A stretch of DNA of 64,000 nt from Adiantum capillus-veneris (taxonomy: Eukaryota; Streptophyta; Polypodiopsida; Polypodiales; Pteridaceae): the NCBI GenBank assembly GCA_014529385.2, contig CM043965.1, forward strand, positions 12,911,912-12,975,911, written 5' to 3'. This document shows, one piece after another, positions 61,821 through 64,000 of the stretch. The position numbers were made by a program, and so were the translations under genes. The stretch's first letter is position 1. The number at the start of each line of letters is the position of its first letter. The notes beneath the pieces were generated by a model. That model searched no databases. It was given only the letters and a program-made list of their open reading frames with translations, and was not told the DNA's origin.

Positions 61821-62667
61821 TCAGTCCACAAAGGGGATTAAGCCCAAAGCTTTGTGGAAAGCTTCAAGCTTCTCATGAGACAATGCCTTTGTGAAAAGAT
61901 CTGCAAGGTTGTCCTGTGTTGGCACATAAGCCAAGCTGATCTCTCCTGCTAAGAGCCTCTCCTTGACATAGTGGTAATGCACCTTAATGTGCTTTGTGCG
62001 AGCATGAAAAACTGGGTTCCTCGCAACTGCCAATGCGCTCTGACTGTCAGTGTACATAGTGTTGGCATTGTCTTGTCCAACACCCAAATCAGCCATAAGG
62101 CGTCTGAGCCATACACACTCAACCGTAGCTGTGACGATTGCCTTGTACTCAGCCTCACAACTCGAAGTGGCCACAGTAGGTTGCTTCTTGCTCAACCATG
62201 ATAGACATGAACTGCCAAGCATGAAACAAAAACCACTTGTGGACACTCGCGCGTCAAAACAACCAGTCCAATCTAAGTCCGAAAAAGCATGTAAGTCTGG
62301 TGGCAATGATCCCCCCTTGGGATAAAACAAGCCAAGATGTAAAGTGCCACTAAGGTAGTGAAAAATCATGTTCACAGCCTGCCAATGCTTAGACCCTGGG
62401 CTATGCATAAATTTGCTGACCTGTAAGACTGCAAACTGAATATCTGGCCTCGTGTTGCATACATAAATGAGGCAACCAACAGCAGTTTGGTAAAGAGTGA
62501 CATCAGCAGGATCACCAGCATCATGTAGACTCAACTCCAAACCTGTTTCCATGGGAGTGGCAATAGGTTTGTAATCCTCAAGTCCAAACTTACATAGCAA
62601 TGTTTCTATGTAACTTTTCTGGCACAAGGCAATACCACCATCACACTGCTTAAACTGTATACCCAAG
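61821..62667 (-). pseudogene. Copia C2 RNase H
   Basis: An open frame to the natural end (LGLIPFVD). GCLIYVCNTRPDIQF, FSDLDWTGC, SSCEAEYKAIV, YTDSQSALAVA and ADLFTKALSHEKLEAF are in order. The frame is cut from the RT by the MITE at 62,668. Where C1 is broken this copy is open. Confidence 0.88.
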
Positions 62668-63124
62668 CATTAGGAAAATTTTGAGCTCATTTTTGGGCCT
62701 TGTAAGAATTGTTGATGTGGCATAGCTTTCAAAAAGTGGGGATCGGTAAAATTTTTATAAATAAAATCCAAACTTGTCCAAGGTTGGATATTTAGAATCT
62801 ACTCTTCAAATGCTATCCATTGATATATAGCATGCATGTATCGGACATTGCCTTAATATAGATCTAGAAAAAGGTGATTTTAGATTACCGTAACGGTAAC
62901 AAAAATTGGTTGATTGAAAAAAAATGGCATAACTTTCATAGAAGTCATCCAAAATTTTCATACCATCTCTTTAGAATCCATTTTTAAAAGCTTTCCAATG
63001 ATAGGTCATATCATGGGGTTCTGAGAAATATTTAGAGGGGTCTACCGGGTTGCTTTCTTTTGTACAACTTTGATGATGTGGCACTCTTAAAAGGCCCAAA
63101 AATGAGTTCAAAACATTCCTAATG
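62668..63124. mobile_element. 457 bp MITE in copia C2
   Basis: Terminal inverted repeats of about 34 bp (CATTAGGAA..TTTTGA.CTCATTTTTGGGCC) with three mismatches. The empty site is visible in copia C1 at 50270/50271 (ACCCAAG|TAATGATG). No target duplication is obvious. No ORF. Confidence 0.88.
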
Positions 63125-63735
63125 TAATGATGCAACAGCCCCCAATCTTTCATCTTGAAAGTAGCATTCAAATCAGCCTTAAATTCAGCAATATTTCTCT
63201 CATTTGGTCCAGTGATCAGCAAATCATCCACATAAAGAACCACAATGAGAAGTACATCACCATCACGCTTTACATACAATGTGCTTTCTGTTGGACTGTT
63301 ATGAAAGCCTCGTTTAACCAAATGACTGTCAGCTTTCTCATACCAAGCACGAGGAGATTGCTTCAACCCATACAAAGCCTTCTTACATCTGCACACTTTG
63401 TCCTCTTGTCCTTTTATGACAAAACCGCGATGCTGCGTTACATAAACTTCCTCAAATATGTCACCATTCAAGAAAGCAGTAACAATGTCTAATTGATGTA
63501 CATCCCAACCAAAATGAGCTGCCAATGCACATAGAAAACGCACAGTAGTCATACGCCAAGTGGGAGCAAAACTCTCTTCATAATCTATGCCTTTTTGTTG
63601 TGCATAACCCTTTGCAACAAGTCGAGCCATATGGCGATCGATCTTACCATCCGGCTTGCGTTTCAACTTGTAAACCCACTTCGTACCAATGGCCTTTTTG
63701 CTTGGAGGAAAATCACATAAAGTCCATGTGTCATT
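63125..63735 (-). pseudogene. Copia C2 reverse transcriptase
   Basis: TKWVYKLKRKPDGKIDRHMA, YEESFAPTWRMTTVR, HQLDIVTAFLNGD, LKQSPRAWYEKADS and catalytic YVDDLLITGP are present. The frame is open from about 63,740 to the MITE. Confidence 0.9.
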
Positions 63736-64000
63736 TTCTATAAGTGCATCATATTATGATTGCATGGAAGCCATCCAATTTTCTGAATTATGTGCTTTAT
63801 CAAAAGACAAAGGCTCCTCAACATCATCTAAGCTAGACACAACCAAAGCATAACAATCTGATGCATAAGATGCATGGCGAGAGCCTGAACGACTACGACT
63901 AGACAAAGGTGCATCCAATTTATTGTCACGCAAAGTATGCACCAGCCTTTTTGGCATACCTCTAGCCTGCTCATTTTCAGCCCTTTCCTCATCAATTACA
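63736..64000 (-). pseudogene. Copia C2 integrase-RT linker (partial)
   Basis: EPLSFDKAHNSENWMASMQS, then a TAA where a sense codon is expected before YDALIEN. The element runs off the right end of the window. Confidence 0.7.

Larger units (their letters stand above)
61424..64000. repeat. Copy C: tandem repeat of 49,028 onward
   Basis: From TCACAATGAAAAAC onward it follows B 49,028-50,799 (T2 leader, copia LTR, RNase H, RT) and then continues past the place where L4 interrupts B. The junction with the transposase-like gene lies at AACTG|TCAC. Confidence 0.88.

Overview
This is a gene-poor, repeat-rich plant nuclear segment. I read it as vascular plant and most likely fern-like, with moderate confidence. 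The reasons are plant Ty3/gypsy and Ty1/copia elements, a CACTA transposon, an eight-cysteine lipid-transfer-protein gene, degenerate pentatricopeptide (PPR) fragments and very long CT, GT and TA microsatellites. Species cannot be told from sequence alone. No rRNA, tRNA, CRISPR or bacterial features were seen.

Layout. The window is built from repeated segments. Copy A (1 to about 19,925) and copy B (about 27,753 to 61,423) are tandem copies of one segment. The copy-to-copy offset is about 28.4 kb at their shared Tat-type retroelement end. A third partial copy C (61,424 to 64,000) repeats B from 49,028 onward. Each full copy holds, in order: the 3' end of a Tat-like gypsy element (+); a decayed multi-exon gene with a destruction-box-like motif (+); a PPR relic (-); an intact small LTP gene (-); a nest of LTR elements on the minus strand (a gag-only relic split by a gypsy element that is itself split by a CACTA element); a five-unit array of about 280 bp units centred on a palindrome; a Tat-like LTR with its primer-binding site (-); and a decayed DDE transposase-like gene of the DUF7869 type (-). 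Between A and B lie a minisatellite (20,085-21,070), some exon-like fragments and the 5' body of the Tat-like element (22,019-27,752).

B-specific additions are a 678 bp terminal-inverted-repeat element (27,851-28,528), a copia element with 5 bp target duplication (49,123-58,075) and, inside the copia, a second LTR element (50,800-56,247). That inner element carries an acidic ORF with DPGG repeats and a PPR fragment rather than pol genes. C carries the same copia at the same insertion site, lacks the inner LTR element, and has a 457 bp MITE. A has a deletion of about 4.5 kb relative to B. The inferred order is: gypsy and CACTA nesting, A/B duplication, copia insertion in B, B/C duplication, then the inner LTR insertion in B and the MITE in C.

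Function. Only the two LTP copies look like working genes: their mature-protein coding regions differ by two synonymous changes only. Everything else that codes carries stops, frameshifts or deletions. Splice structures, element ends and family names come from reading the sequence by eye. No alignment or database search was run.
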